In this document: piece after piece, positions 10,600 to 22,223 of the stretch | Layout: each line of letters begins with the position of its first letter | Position numbering within the stretch: position 1 is the first letter of the stretch | Assembly (NCBI GenBank): GCA_003024785.1 | Contig: PUQB01000498.1 | Coordinates: forward strand, 62,001-126,000 | Direction of reading: 5' to 3' | Source: Selaginella tamariscina | Lineage: Eukaryota > Streptophyta > Lycopodiopsida > Selaginellales > Selaginellaceae | Length of the DNA stretch: 64,000 nucleotides | The notes under the pieces: generated by a model | Databases searched by the model: none | Told to the model about the DNA's origin: nothing | What the model saw: only the letters and a program-made list of their open reading frames with translations | Translations under genes and position numbers: made by a program

Positions 10600-12560
10600 C
10601 CTTCATTACTAAATAAATTAAAAATGTAAGTTTTTCAAGGTGCAATCAACTACAACTTCATTTACTGAGAGACCATAGTGCCAACTCACGAATAATACTT
10701 GCTTTGAAACTCAAGGTCTTCATACTTGTCAACCATCACCAGGGCCTCCAACTTCTATATCTATTGTTGCTTTCTAAAGAGAAGAGTAGCCAATAAGGCT
10801 GTTTTTCACACGCCATAGTCTTGAGCTGCCTCACGATCATGACTTGAAAGTCTATGTGCTCAAACACCAACTCATCAAGCTTTTTACTGCATCTTCTAAC
10901 TCAGGAATATCTGCATTGCTCCACAATTATCAAAAGTATGTATGAGGACCTTAGCTTGCATAATTCTTGCACATTCCAACCATTAACTAAACAAGGGAAA
11001 CCTAAGGGAAACCAACGCTTACCCCTCACTCCCTTGTTTGACACCCACCACTACTTGTTCCGATAGCTCTGGTAGCCGAAGTCTCTATAATTGTTTTGCA
11101 AAAGGAAGAAGTAGATCAGAAACTTGTTAGGGTAGGCTTCCTTGTTGTACTCCTTATTCCATGCTTCCAAGGCAACCACTCTGTCTTTAATAGCTTCAAA
11201 TGATAATTCCATGGGGAATGGCAAAGTTGTAGCCGCCATTGTTCTTCCTCAATAGCCTCCATACATAATTAACAACATCCGTACATGCAATACAAAAGCG
11301 TAAGCTAGAATGAGTCCCTCCATTCTGGAGGCTTGGGGCCTAGGAGGCATGGACTCAAATATTCTAGTATATTCTAGAATATTCCTTTGGGTCGGCAGTT
11401 TGGGCTCAATCGGCATTTTTTTTTCAAGTAAAACAGTTGTCTTTCTACTTAATTTTTTTTTATATTAGTTTAACTTATTACTCAATTCACACAAGCTAAA
11501 CTTTCTTCATCATTTTAAGCAAAGCTGTAGTTCTCAAACCACAAGCTAGGCTTGGACATGGAGGTGTCTGAATTGGTATTTTCTCAGGTCAAATGTTCTC
11601 TGCGAGCTTGTTTATTGCCAACCTAGAGAGTTCGAAACTCTTCTCTGTTCCTACAATATTTCTTCCGAGCTTGACGATAGCTAACAATGACGATTCAATT
11701 CCAAAACCAATATCCCAAACAAGGTCACCTAGTCTATTGAGATGCTCGATCAAAAGCTACATGAGTCGAACACTCTTCGGTTGAACCATCATCCTGTACG
11801 AACTTCCATTAAAATAGACAAAGCAAAGTGCTTGCTTACCAAGCTTCCTAAAAACAATTAGTAGTATCGACAAGGATCATGCTCGTCAACACTAGAGGGT
11901 TTGGCTTCTTTAACTTCTTCTCAGAGCTTTGTAGCACCAAGAACTAACAAGTTATTGGTTGTCGAGGACTCCTCAAGCCAGATGTGGGGTGATTTATAAA
12001 ACCTCGGTGGTTGCCAGGACACTATTGCCAACATCAATCTATGCCGATGAGCTAGACTCTACCTCGAGAGGATTGGAAGGTGCTGTGATGGCCTCTACCT
12101 AGACACCACGAGGGCCATGTACAGGTGAGTAGGAGTTCCTCTATTGCACAGTGTTGTCGCCTCCTTGTTGGTATATTATTGGATTAGGAGCGGGGCAAGA
12201 GGAGAGTAATTGAAAGATATGGTGGACAAAAGGAATCTATATATTATATATAATATATATATATTATATATGATATGTCTAGATGCAATGTGGCCCCAAA
12301 GAAGGTGGAGCAAGATACAAAGAGGAAGACGACTAGAAGGACCACGACCCACTACCAACCTTCATGTTTATATAGTGGGTTGGCCAATGCTAGACCCTAG
12401 GTCCAGGTAGGACTCTCCTATTGGTCTGAAACCTATGATAGAGTCCTACATGTAGCTTTATGCGCCTCCCTCACGTGTGTTGTCCCGAGTACCTTGGTAG
12501 TTGATCCGGATGATCAAATCTAGGCCCTTATTAAGCACTACCTGACAATTGTTGATGTCG
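10600..12560 (-). other. Decayed interior of minus-strand retroelement
   Basis: No intact gene is visible. A minus-strand segment at 11051-11239 encodes a short charged, helical-looking peptide (FEAIKDRVVALEAWNKEYNK), reminiscent of coiled-coil retroelement ORFs but not assignable. A (TA)-rich microsatellite sits at about 12238-12272. The region lies between the LTR-A copy and the gag/pro/RT remnants and is probably part of the same element. Confidence 0.4.
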
Positions 12561-12561
12561 G

Positions 12562-13117
12562 TCAATACTTGTTGTACCTTCCCCGCTTGGCCACTCTGTC
12601 CAATTGCTCATTTGTGCCGGCTAGTAGTTTGATTATGGTCAAACCACTGTCAACTAGATGTTTGGACTTAATCATTGGCTCATCCTCAGGCCATGTGCTC
12701 CCTTGTCCTAGGTCATACCATAGCAGTTGCGGTGTAGCGGCTTCGCTCTCCACTACGGCTAGCTTCAGCTTCAAGGTGGCAATCATCACATCCCACAACT
12801 CGGTAGCCTTTCATAGCTTCGCCTGGAACCTTGCCTCTCGCTGTTCCTGAGCCTGTTCTACTTAAGCCTCCAGCTCTTGAATTCGCTTGTGTGAGCATTG
12901 TAGCTCATGTTCCCTTACTGCAAGAAGTTGGGCTTGTTGTTGGGTGTTCTCTGCTAGCTCTATGATAGTGGTTCGGGGTGGGTCCTGGTTTTTGGGCGAG
13001 CTATGCTCCTTCCCTACTCTCACCTTACAATTGGGTTGGCCGATCAACTCCTTAGTCGTACCTTCTCCAAGTGGCTCATCCTATCATTGTAGCGTTGAGG
13101 CAAACCCTAATGAATGA
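12562..13117 (-). pseudogene. Coiled-coil ORF remnant of retroelement, function unknown
   Basis: Minus-strand frames give a glutamine/glutamate-rich helical stretch (ELAENTQQQAQLLAVREHEL) followed, after frame breaks, by DVMIATLKLKLAVVESEAAT. I do not recognise a family. It follows the RT remnant in the minus sense, so it is probably part of the element's 3' half or an inserted additional ORF. At least two stops or frame changes interrupt it. Confidence 0.4.
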
Positions 13118-13124
13118 ACCAAGA

Positions 13125-13265
13125 CATGGTTTAAATACCTTGTTCATCAATCGTTGAAACGTTGTTGGAGCATTTGTGAGTCCAAACAGCATCACCCTAT
13201 AAGCAGGTCTTCAACTGGTCCTCTCGAATCCTGACTTGGAAATATCCAGAATACCCATCATCATT
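13125..13265 (-). pseudogene. Reverse transcriptase fragment of the minus-strand Ty3 element
   Basis: On the minus strand the sequence reads DGYSGYFQVRIREDQ, then in another frame VMLFGLTNAPTTFQRLMNKV, two adjacent Ty3 RT motifs (canonical DxxSGYxQ and [12 protein letters not shown]). The stretch between and after them is deleted, so only about 45 residues of RT remain and the YxDD region is lost. Similarity is clear from the motifs alone. Confidence 0.75.
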
Positions 13266-13608
13266 TAATAGCATGCTCATGTATTGCTCCTTTTCCTCAA
13301 AAGTCAAACTTGGACTAAGCATCTGTCCAAAAGAGCTCGACGCTCCACTTCCTTTGCCTCTACTTGCTTCCTACCCCTTTTCAACAACCCCTACTACCCT
13401 CCTTGAGTCTCATGCTCTTGGGTGAGTTGTTGATCATAGACCTCATGTCTATCGTAAGGCTCCACACGCGTAGCAACCTTAGGAATTGCCTTGAGGGCAT
13501 ACAATTCCTTCTCCACTTGCTCACTCTCAAAATCTAAGGTTGTCACTTCGTTATTACTGCTAGAGTCATATTCCTTACTGGAAGATGACTCCTCATCTAC
13601 AACCTTTG

Positions 13609-14028
13609 TTATGTTTTCCTTGATGGCTTTGTCACTCGTCTTGACTTATGACCAATAGTCATCTCCCCCTTTTTCCAATAATTCTTAACATCAACCTTAT
13701 AAAGCCAAGGTCGACCCAAGATCATAGGATAACTATGTGCATCCCGTCGTAATTGCATAACATGCACATCTACAGAGGTAGTTGTCCCATGCACTATGAT
13801 TGGCAAGTCAATAATCATTCTTACTGACTTGACACATCAATCATTTGCCACCGTAATCCTCCAATCCGATGGTTGATTGCACCTGAGACCAAGTTTCTCC
13901 ATCAACCAACTACTCATAACATTGATCTCTGCACCACCAGCTACTAGAACACATTGCATACGCATTCCATCTACCACCACATCCACAATTGGTGCCATGG
14001 CATTCATATCAGATTCTCTTATTATCAC
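13609..14028 (-). pseudogene. Ty3 protease remnant with mutated active site
   Basis: Minus-strand translation gives VDGMRMQCVLVAGGAEINVM near 13930, which aligns with the Ty3 protease box normally reading LVDGGxxxNVM; the catalytic Asp is Ala here. The downstream frame (13609-13818) has the usual late protease part, MQLRRDAHSYPMILGRPWLY. The protease would be inactive, and the two parts are in different frames. Confidence 0.75.
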
Positions 14029-14206
14029 ATGTACATTCTACATCACCTCATCCTCATCACTAGGACATACCTTCTTTGCATGAGTACTAATCCCTTATTG
14101 AAGTTCTCTCCTCAAGCTTGGGCATTTCAACAATAAATGTGCAACTGTATTGTTGGCACGAGCATCTCCTAGATCCTCGATAATTGAATATTCCTTCTGC
14201 CCCTTG

Positions 14207-15188
14207 TCAATCCATACCAACCTTATGTTGTGGTTTGGTGCTTTCCTTCCTTTTCTTCTTACTTACACATGTCTCTACTTGTTCATGTTGCTCAGCTTGT
14301 TGCTCCCCTCTGGCTCTCTTAAGCCCTAAGAGATCCAAGTCACCTTGCTCAATTGTTAACTCCACCAAATGAACACTAGGTTGGTCCGTCTGTTGTGGTG
14401 CAGGAATTGGTTGAGGTTTCTGAGGACACTCATTTGCATAGTGTCCCACTTGTTTACATGTAAAACATGTCACATGTGCTTGTGGTTGTTGACATTCAGT
14501 GGCATAGTGACCTTGTTGTTTACAAATGTAACAAGTGACATTAGCTCAATCCCTAGGTGGCCTTGGAGGTTTTGGTCCCGTCGGCTTTGCTTGAAGCAAA
14601 TGTAACTTGAGCTCACTGAAATCCGAGGTCAATTTGGCAATATTACTCTTCAACTCAGATGATTTGACTAAAATAGTTGCATGAATCACAACTTGAGGTA
14701 TTTGTAGAATTGGTGTCAACCTTGGTTGTGGTGCTACTGTTGAGATTGAGGCTTCATTAGGAGCCATGAAAAGTGCCTCCTTTTTCATAGCAATCTTCAC
14801 AGCTTCCTGCAAGTTACTAGGCTCTTTGTTCTGTACCTTCTGGCATAATACCGGCTTCAATCCAGTAACAAACTTGTTGAACACCAATGCATCTATTTCA
14901 ACAGCCGGCTTGGACTTCTTGAATGCATCCTCTAGTCCTTCGAAGGCCTCCACTCCCAAACCACTTCATAGCTTACATTGGAGCTCTAAAACATGCTCAC
15001 TGAATGCCTTCACATTCTCTTCTTCACTTTGCCTTAATTGATCCAATTGCTTCATGACTTCATCTAATGTCTCTGGCTAGAAAAGCCTCACTCAACCTTT
15101 CCCAACTAGCCTTAACATCACTAGTCTGACACTCAAATCACTTCAATGCTTCATCCTCCAAAAATGATGGTAGAAGTTCTACCCAAGT
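14207..15188 (-). pseudogene. Ty3-type gag with two CCHC zinc knuckles
   Basis: The minus strand encodes a capsid-like segment (14546-14959: DALVFNKFVTGLKPVLCQKV, LQEAVKIAMKKEALF) followed by two CX2CX4HX4C nucleocapsid knuckles, CYICKQQGHYATEC (about 14490-14540) and CFTCKQVGHYANEC (about 14430-14473). Gag would coat element RNA. The ORF has internal stops and frame changes and is cut at its N-terminal side by the solo LTR at 15189. Upstream gag sequence may continue beyond 16964 but is not recognisable. Confidence 0.85.
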
Positions 15189-15587
15189 TGTCATAGTTTT
15201 TACTATGACTCCTCTTTACTTTGGACGTTGACTGTTGTTACCTACTGTACTATGTTGACAAGCCCTAGATGTAGTGAAAAACAGCCCCGCTTAGTGCACT
15301 TAGGTGTTTAGGGGTAGTCCGGCCGGCTGTCCTTAGATATCTCGAGAAACTCTAAGCGAAGGTAGCACTTACCTTCTAGAAAACTCTTACCCTCGTTTTT
15401 CGTGTCCCGGTTGGATTAATGGCTAGTTCCGGTGAGTTCGGCATGTCGGATATGCTTAGAAATACCCCCAGGTTTGACAGGTTAGGGTTTAGGGGTTGAT
15501 GGATAACTCACCAAGTATGTTCCCTCTGGGAATGAGATTTCAGTGCTAGCCCACTTATGTAAACAGGAAAACAGGGGGGGGCCTCTG

Positions 15588-15612
15588 TCACATAAATAAG
15601 GTAGTATATAGG
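15588..15612 (+). promoter_or_regulatory. Predicted LTR-A TATA box
   Basis: ACATAAATAAGGTAGTATAT is conserved at equivalent positions in the copies at 47575 and 53245 and, in reverse, at about 46745. Conservation in independent copies supports a core promoter role; no expression evidence exists. Confidence 0.5.
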
Positions 15613-16670
15613 AGTGAGGGTTCCTGGGTTCATGACTGAGCTCGTTACTCTTCTCTCGGTGCAAGCTCTAGCTTGTGTCGTCAAGGCACAACCCTCTGTT
15701 GTGCCGCCCTAACTTCCAGATGCCAGGGGTACGTCCCACCTTCGGGGTAGCTTACCCTTAACGTTGACGAATCCGTGCCTGGGAGGTCTTGTCAGAATGC
15801 ACGTTCCAAGAGGCAGAGGTTGAGGCTCGTCTCCAGTCTCCTCCTCACTTCAAGCTAGGTGTAGCACTCACGGCCAAGCAAGGCACATCCGTGTCCTTGT
15901 CCAACTGTGAACGTGGGATCTTGTTTGACAGGTTCATGTTACTTGGTTCCTGAGGGTTCATTGAGGGGTTCTAGAGTCGGCATTTAGGAGCCACGTTTGT
16001 GGCACTTGGTGCAACTCTTGAATCTAAGGGCTATGGCATGATAGCCCACATTGGGGAAGGCCGTGTCACATGGAGATGTGACACTGGGCTAAATGTCACA
16101 TGGTACAACGCCTGAGGCACGCCCTTAGGGTTATGTCATGGGCTTGTCGCCAAGGGGTTGGATACTCTAACAAACAGGCATGCTTGTGCTCGCGCTAGGG
16201 TGTTAAGCCTTGGGCATCCACTCAAGGGAGGTTAGGTCTCATAACTAGGTGTGCTTTGGCACACTTGGCTAGGGGAGTGTTCTCCTTGGAATTCAAGGGT
16301 TGAACAACCTAAACATGTTAGCAGGAGCCCTTTCGTGAGGCACTCGCAAGGTTATGTGCTTAGGGTTATCCCAAACCTAGCCTTAGGGAGTTTGCTTATT
16401 AGAACACTGTGTCCGCCTACGGCGCACACTCGTGTCCTCACTAAGTACTAGCCCTAGGTCTAGGGTATAACTTGGCCACACAAACCCTTAGGGGTTAGTC
16501 GTGGTTCAGGGTACCCCTTGTCGCCCTAAAGGGGTTGTACTCCGGATGAGGGTGATTCCTCAAGGGGTAAGTGACGATGTCTTAGCTCTGTCCAGGGGTA
16601 TGTGTGGAACGCACGTCTCCTTGACGGGGGTTAGGGCATGAGCTTGTCTAGGTCTTCTAGGGCAAGACCC

Positions 16671-16812
16671 TAAGTCAACTAGGGTTATCCCTCAAGGGTT
16701 TTTGGGGGTAGACACTCTAGGGAGACTTAGGCTAAACCCTAAGTCAACTAGGGTTATTCCTCAAGGGTTCTGGGGGCAGACATTCTAGGGAGACTTAGGC
16801 TAAACCCTAAGT
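16671..16812. repeat. 69-bp tandem repeat in the LTR-A solo copy
   Basis: TAAGTCAACTAGGGTTATCC starts units at 16671 and 16740, with a partial third at 16809. Other LTR-A copies in the window lack the duplication, so it arose in this copy. Confidence 0.85.
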
Positions 16813-16969
16813 CTCCTGTCCACTTGGGCATTAGAGTCTAACCCTAGGGGTCGTTGGGGTTGTTCTGGGAAACTTAGCGTTGCTCACACAGGGTGATGAC
16901 GCCGAATGGCCACCTAGCAGCCACGTGTTGCCACGTGTTGGCCCTTTGGGTTAAAACTCTGACACAAGT

Positions 16970-18282
16970 GGTATGATAACCTACAATAATTAAAACAAAT
17001 TAAAAAGGAAAACGTGAATCCTTGTGAATATATTATATATAAGTGTTGTCTCTCCTTTAGTGTTTCATATATGATTTATTCTATTTGTATGTATTACTTT
17101 TTCTTTTGTGTTTTTTTTTTAAAAAAAATTATTTTATAATGTTTAGTTTTTTCTCATTTGCAAATTGTTTTATGAAAGATATGAATATACGTGAATTTCA
17201 TGAAATAATTAGTTCACTATTAAAAGTAATTGATTTTTATATTAAAATTCGATTTACTTTCAAAAGATTGTGTTTGTGAAAAATGTGAAAATTTAATGAA
17301 GGTGATAAAAGATAATAATACAAAAAATGATATAAAATAAAAATGTAAAATATATAATATTACTAAAAAATTTAAAACAAGTTGATGATTTGCTCATAAT
17401 AAACTAGAATGAAAGCAATTACTTCATATTTATATTGTTGGTAAATTAAAATGCCATAATAAAATGCTACAATAGATTGTAAAGTTTCTCCATATACAAT
17501 TGTTGATTGATATAATTTCTATAAAGATATTAATTATATTAATTTATAAAATAATAATATTAGACAGGAGGACTAAGAAAAATAATGGAAAAAATAAAGC
17601 AAGTTTGGTAAACATAAATATAATAAACACAAAAAAGTAGAAAGTCAATGGGTGTTTAATGATAAAAAAGAGATTCAAATGACATGTTCATTGTATCAAT
17701 ACCTAATAAAACTAAAAAGACACTTATTAATTTTATTTATTAGTATATTAAAGTTGAAAGTGTGATTTTAAATGATTGTTAGAAGAAATATGATTCAAAA
17801 TTATTAAGTAAATTCAATTCTAAACATTACATTGTGAATCATTTTGAGAATTTTTTTAATTCTAACACTGTAATTCATACAAATATAATTGAATTTACAA
17901 GAAAATTATTAAATAATCATTACTTAAGGAAGGCATGAGACTACAAAAAATATATATTGATAGTTATTTTAAAAAATATATGTGACAAAGAAAATTTATA
18001 ATCAACTGAAATGCATTTATAAAACTTTATAAATGCATTAATTTGTACGTTCACAACTATAAATAATAAAATTTAATTTAAATTTAAAAAGCACTCAAAA
18101 GAAATTAAAAAGGATACAAACATTGATCCCAAAGTTATAACAACTGGAGTCCTTAAACTTAACATTTATGACACGTCTTTTTGGTAAGGGATAGGTACTT
18201 AAACTAATTAAGTTTGTTTATCTATAAGTAATATATTATACAGCTATATTGTTTTATTTATTTATTTCTTTTTAAAATTGAT
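16970..18282. other. AT-rich spacer
   Basis: Strongly AT-rich, with short chance ORFs only. No coding domain, terminal repeat or RNA gene was recognised. Confidence 0.6.
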
Positions 18283-18366
18283 GCCAGGATATACTTGTTG
18301 CCACGGAACTCCAAGATTGTGGTGTCTGATGTGGATAGGACCATTACAAGATATGAGCTATATTCT
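18283..18366 (+). pseudogene. Lipin / phosphatidate phosphatase (PAH) exon fragment
   Basis: An 84-base stretch reads ARIYLLPRNSKIVVSDVDRT followed by ITRYEL. This matches the catalytic exon of plant PAH/lipin, where the haloacid-dehalogenase box is DVDGT(I/V)T. The DxDxT aspartates are present, but the conserved Gly is Arg. The fragment is preceded by a splice-acceptor-like ...GATGCCAG and followed by a stop; no neighbouring lipin exons are visible. Lipins dephosphorylate phosphatidate to diacylglycerol. This is most likely a captured or relic exon. The identification rests on one short, distinctive motif. Confidence 0.6.
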
Positions 18367-18431
18367 TAAATAATCATTTCTATAGTTTATAAATTAAATT
18401 CATAATATTAATTTTCTATACTTTTTATATG

Positions 18432-18755
18432 TACGTGTTTCTCATTACTTGCAGGTGACATTATGATTCATTTTATATTATTTTTATAATCTTTATATAC
18501 ACCATATATTACTTTTAATATTTAAACTATTTTGACCTAGTTAATGGGGCGAAAGATTTTTGAAGTATTATCTCTCTCGAATCCATTGTGATGGATTTAA
18601 ATTAAAGAAGTTAAACAGCCGCATAGATTATTGCGATTTTCTCAACTAGGTCAAAATCATTAAAAGTAATTTATAATGTATTTGTGGTGGATATAAAAAC
18701 TATAAAAGTAATATAAAATGTATTGTAATGTCATTTGCAAGTAACGAGATATCCA
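18432..18755. repeat. Foldback (MITE-like) element with ~110-bp inverted arms
   Basis: The left arm (about 18432-18543) and right arm (about 18638-18755) are imperfect inverted copies. Matching landmarks include CATTACTTGCAGGTGACATT with its inverse near 18730, and TTTTGACCTAGTT with AACTAGGTCAAAA. A ~95-bp loop separates them. Similarity may extend further out on both sides. No transposase is present; it resembles a non-autonomous foldback DNA element. It lies 65 bp from the lipin exon fragment. Confidence 0.7.
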
Positions 18756-20471
18756 TGTAAGTAATGTAGTAGAATTAATTTATATAAATTCATAAGTGTT
18801 TTAAACATTAAAAGTAATAATTATGTATATATTAAAAGTTTTAAAGTAATATAGAATTCACCGTTAATCCCAACCATACAATCTAGCGTGTCATTTTTAT
18901 ACAAAAATTCACATACTATTCATCCCATAAACAAGGGAGAGAGATTCAGACATGTTCAAGCGTATTTAAATTACCAACTGACAATCTCCTTCAAAACCAA
19001 TTGAGCAGCTATACATTTTTTGAGTATCACACACAGTTGACTGAAGGTGGCAAGCGGTGAGACAGGCTAGTGACAATTAGTGAGATACTGGCTCGACAAT
19101 TAAGCAATTGAAAACTGACATCACAGCAAGATCAGTAAATTCATCATGACCAAAGTAACAATTTCACAACAACAAAGTTACAACGTAACTTTAGTGTTGT
19201 AATTTATCATGTTATTAAATAGATTGGGAACTATAACACTTTATAACTGTTACAAATTTATATTGATAATTTCAATATTATTTTATACTTAAAGATTTAT
19301 TTTAAATTACAATAATAATTATACAGTCGGTTAGTTATATAATTATTTATGTAAATTTTGTACACATTCATAATGAAGAGTTTAAAGTATAATTAATTAA
19401 ATATTCATTATACAACTTAGTCAGCTTTTTTCTAGCTTGCTGATTCTTAATGATTTACAACTTTTTTTACAAACCCATTGTATATCACAAGTCCCATGTG
19501 CAAAGCACTGTGATCTTCTTTTAGTGGCAAAGTAATAATCTTCAGTATGAAATAATATTAAACTGTATATAAAACTTAATTATTATATATATATATATAT
19601 ATATATATTGAAGTACGGTATAGTAACCTTTAGTAGCGTTTATAATATATCACAGTTGAGTGTAGTTCCTTTATCTGAATTTTTAGTTATATAACAAGAG
19701 GTGTAAATTAAAATTAAAATTCACTTGAACAGTTATGTTAATTCGTCACTCAAATTATAAACTTAATTTTGATTTAAACTGTAATGTTACTGTTGTTAAT
19801 TTAGAATAGAATACAAAAAACGTTAAACAAGTTTTTAAATTTTAATTTTAAAATAAAAGTAGCATTTGCTATGTTAATGTGGAGTGTACAATTTTAATAA
19901 TTTTTGATTCGATGAAATTTAAATATGTATCAAGCTGTACATAACATACCACATACATATGTATTGAGAATGTAATTAAAATATAAAAGATTAAGGGCTT
20001 GGTTTGGGATAAACCCTTAAGCTTGGATTAGCCCTTTTATACATCATATATAAGTTATAAATCAAAATGAGGCCCGCTAATTTACTAATTTATTTTTATA
20101 TATTTTAAATATTTAATTAAAAAAGAATCTTTAAGCTTAATCTATTTTATGGTATTATATATAAACATTTTTAAATATATGTTTTTACTTGATTTTTAAT
20201 GTTTTGTTAATCACAAAGGGTGAGTATCCGCTTAGCAGGTCCCACAAAAAATATGTAGGAGTATCTATAGGTCAATTAATAATTTATAGTTCATCATGTA
20301 AACCAATTCTGCATATGTCCACGCGCACATATGCATATATACACTGTTTGCAATGTATGACTTGTACAGAAGATGTGTATACTATAGAGCCTATGTAGAT
20401 AAATAAATAAATAAATCTTGGACACTTCCTGGTGTTTATCTTCTTGATCACAGGAGAACGCTAACCAAGAA
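18756..20471. other. AT-rich spacer upstream of the lectin kinase
   Basis: No gene is recognised. An (AT)n microsatellite of about 28 bases lies at 19580-19609. The last ~80 bases before the kinase contain an ATAAATAAATAAAT run and a possible TATA region but no clear promoter signature. Confidence 0.5.
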
Positions 20472-22223
20472 TTGATGGATATTTTTAGGATCATTGTTTC
20501 CTTAATATTATCAATATGCATGGTTCAAGGCCAAGTCAACTTCTCATTTCCTGGTGACCCCTCATTCTTTAAGTACGACAGAATTTTAGGAGGTGCACAA
20601 AACAAAGGAGATCGCATCACAATAGGTGTGCCTCTTGATAACAATACTGCAAGCCAAGTATTCTATATAAGGTACGTTTCCAACGGTGATATGCCGCTCT
20701 CATTCAGCACCGAATTCGTGTTTGATATGGAGAGTAATTCAAGTTCCATGCTGCTAGCATTCACGGTACTTGCAACATCATATAAGTATCCTGATTGTAA
20801 TCCATCTGACACCACGTTAGCTCGTATATACGCATGTAGTGTTCTATACATAGGTTTCAACAAAAGCATTGACCAAGTGTCAGTCCTCCTTGCAACAAGC
20901 CAAAAAACACCACAGATGATTACCAGATGATCACGAGTTCCACGGTTGACTTGCCAAGCAATACCACACTCAAAGCATGGATAGATTACCACGTGTCCAC
21001 ACCAGATTCTCTCCTTGTTTTCTTAACACAGAACGGCAGCTCTCACCCCAACAGACCGGTTCTTGAATACAAGTTCTCTGTAGATGCTATATATGCCTTC
21101 CCCGGATTTATATCTTACTGCCCAGATCAACGCAACTGCAGCGGTACTCAAACGATTTACTCGTGGTCATTCTCCAGTGTAGTAAAAAATGTGCATAGAA
21201 AACGCTCACACACGTGGATTACTATTACTGTTGTCACATCTACTGTTGCCGGATGCATTCTTCTATTCAGCATAGCATCTCTCTGCATACACAGAGAAAA
21301 GAAAAGACGGAGGAAGATTGAAACAGATGGATTATTAGCATCTAACGCCTTAATAACTTACACATACGAGGAGTTAAAGTCTGCCACTAGAAACTTTACG
21401 CAAGAGATTGGCAGGGGAGGGAGCTCCACTGTGTACAGGGGGACAATGGGAAGCGTAGAGTAGCAGTCAAGGAGTTGTCTCAGGGCGGTGCAAATGCGAT
21501 TCACCGGTTTCTAGAGGAGCTTAGAATCGTTAGTAAAGTGAGGCACCAGAACTTGGTTGCGCTCAGGGGATGGTGCCACAAAGGTGATAGATTGTTTCTA
21601 GTATACGACTTCATGTCAAACCAAAGCTTGGATAAGTTACTGTTTACGAGCCCGAATCCGAATCCGCTGCCATGGGACCAAAGGTTGAGTATTATTAAGT
21701 CTGTAGCCGAAGGACTAGCGTACCTGCATACAGGGTTAGAGAGGAGGATTGTCCACAGAGATGTCAAAGCTGCAAATGTGTTATTAGATGACAAAATGAC
21801 TGCTAAACTTGGAGATTTCGGACTCGCGAAACAGATGCTCAACACTATGGGTGCTCAGAGCATGACAAGGGCCGGGACACTCGGGTATATCTCCCAGAGT
21901 TGGCATATACAGGCCGGGCAACAGAGAAAACAGACGTCTACAGTTTCGGTATTCTTATACTAGAGATTGTCTCTGGAAGGAAATGTATAGAGTGGAGGTT
22001 TGAACAGGATGATATTGTGCTCTTGGATTGGGCACGGAAGATGTGTCAAGAAGGAATGTTGTCAAATGTTGTTGATGATAGGCTTAGCAATGCGAGCATA
22101 AGCAAAGCATTAGAAGTTCTACATCTGGGACTGATTTGCTGCTCACTAAAGCCTGAGGATCGTCCAACAATGAACATGTGTTGCCAGGTTTTGAGTGGCG
22201 ACATGGAGAGAAATGCTTTGTGA
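20472..22223 (+). pseudogene. L-type lectin receptor-like kinase, three frame breaks
   Basis: The gene would encode a plasma-membrane receptor kinase. From the Met at 20472 there is a hydrophobic leader (IIVSLILSICMVQG), then a legume-lectin ectodomain (QVNFSFPGDPSFF, LSFSTEFVFDME). A single membrane span lies at 21208-21288 (ITITVVTSTVAGCILLFSIA) with a basic stop-transfer (HREKKRRRK). The Ser/Thr kinase has IGRGGSSTVYRG, VAVKEL, IVHRDVKAANVLL, GDFGLAKQ and TDVYSFGILILEIV. Catalytic Lys, HRD and DFG are intact. Frame breaks occur near 20925, 21455 and 21890, each correctable by one base; this is either a young pseudogene or an assembly-indel artefact. No intron is apparent, usual for this family. 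Confidence 0.9.

Larger units (their letters stand above)
15189..16964 (+). mobile_element. Solo LTR of family LTR-A (1776 bp), target duplication CAAGT
   Basis: The LTR starts TGTCATAGTTTTTACTATGAC and ends TTAAAACTCTGACA. CAAGT flanks it on both sides (15184-15188 and 16965-16969), so it is an intact solo LTR left by LTR-LTR recombination. A TATA-like core (CATAAATAAGG, 15591-15601) lies about 400 bp in and probably marks the U3/R boundary. A 69-bp internal tandem repeat occupies 16671-16812. It inserted into the older minus-strand gag. No internal coding domain remains to identify the parent family. Confidence 0.93.

Noticed and set aside
16965-16981. TGGTATGATAAC after the LTR at 15189-16964 looks like a Met primer-binding site
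   Set aside because: CAAGT flanks both ends of the LTR, so it is a solo LTR and the sequence after it is the old insertion target, not an element interior.
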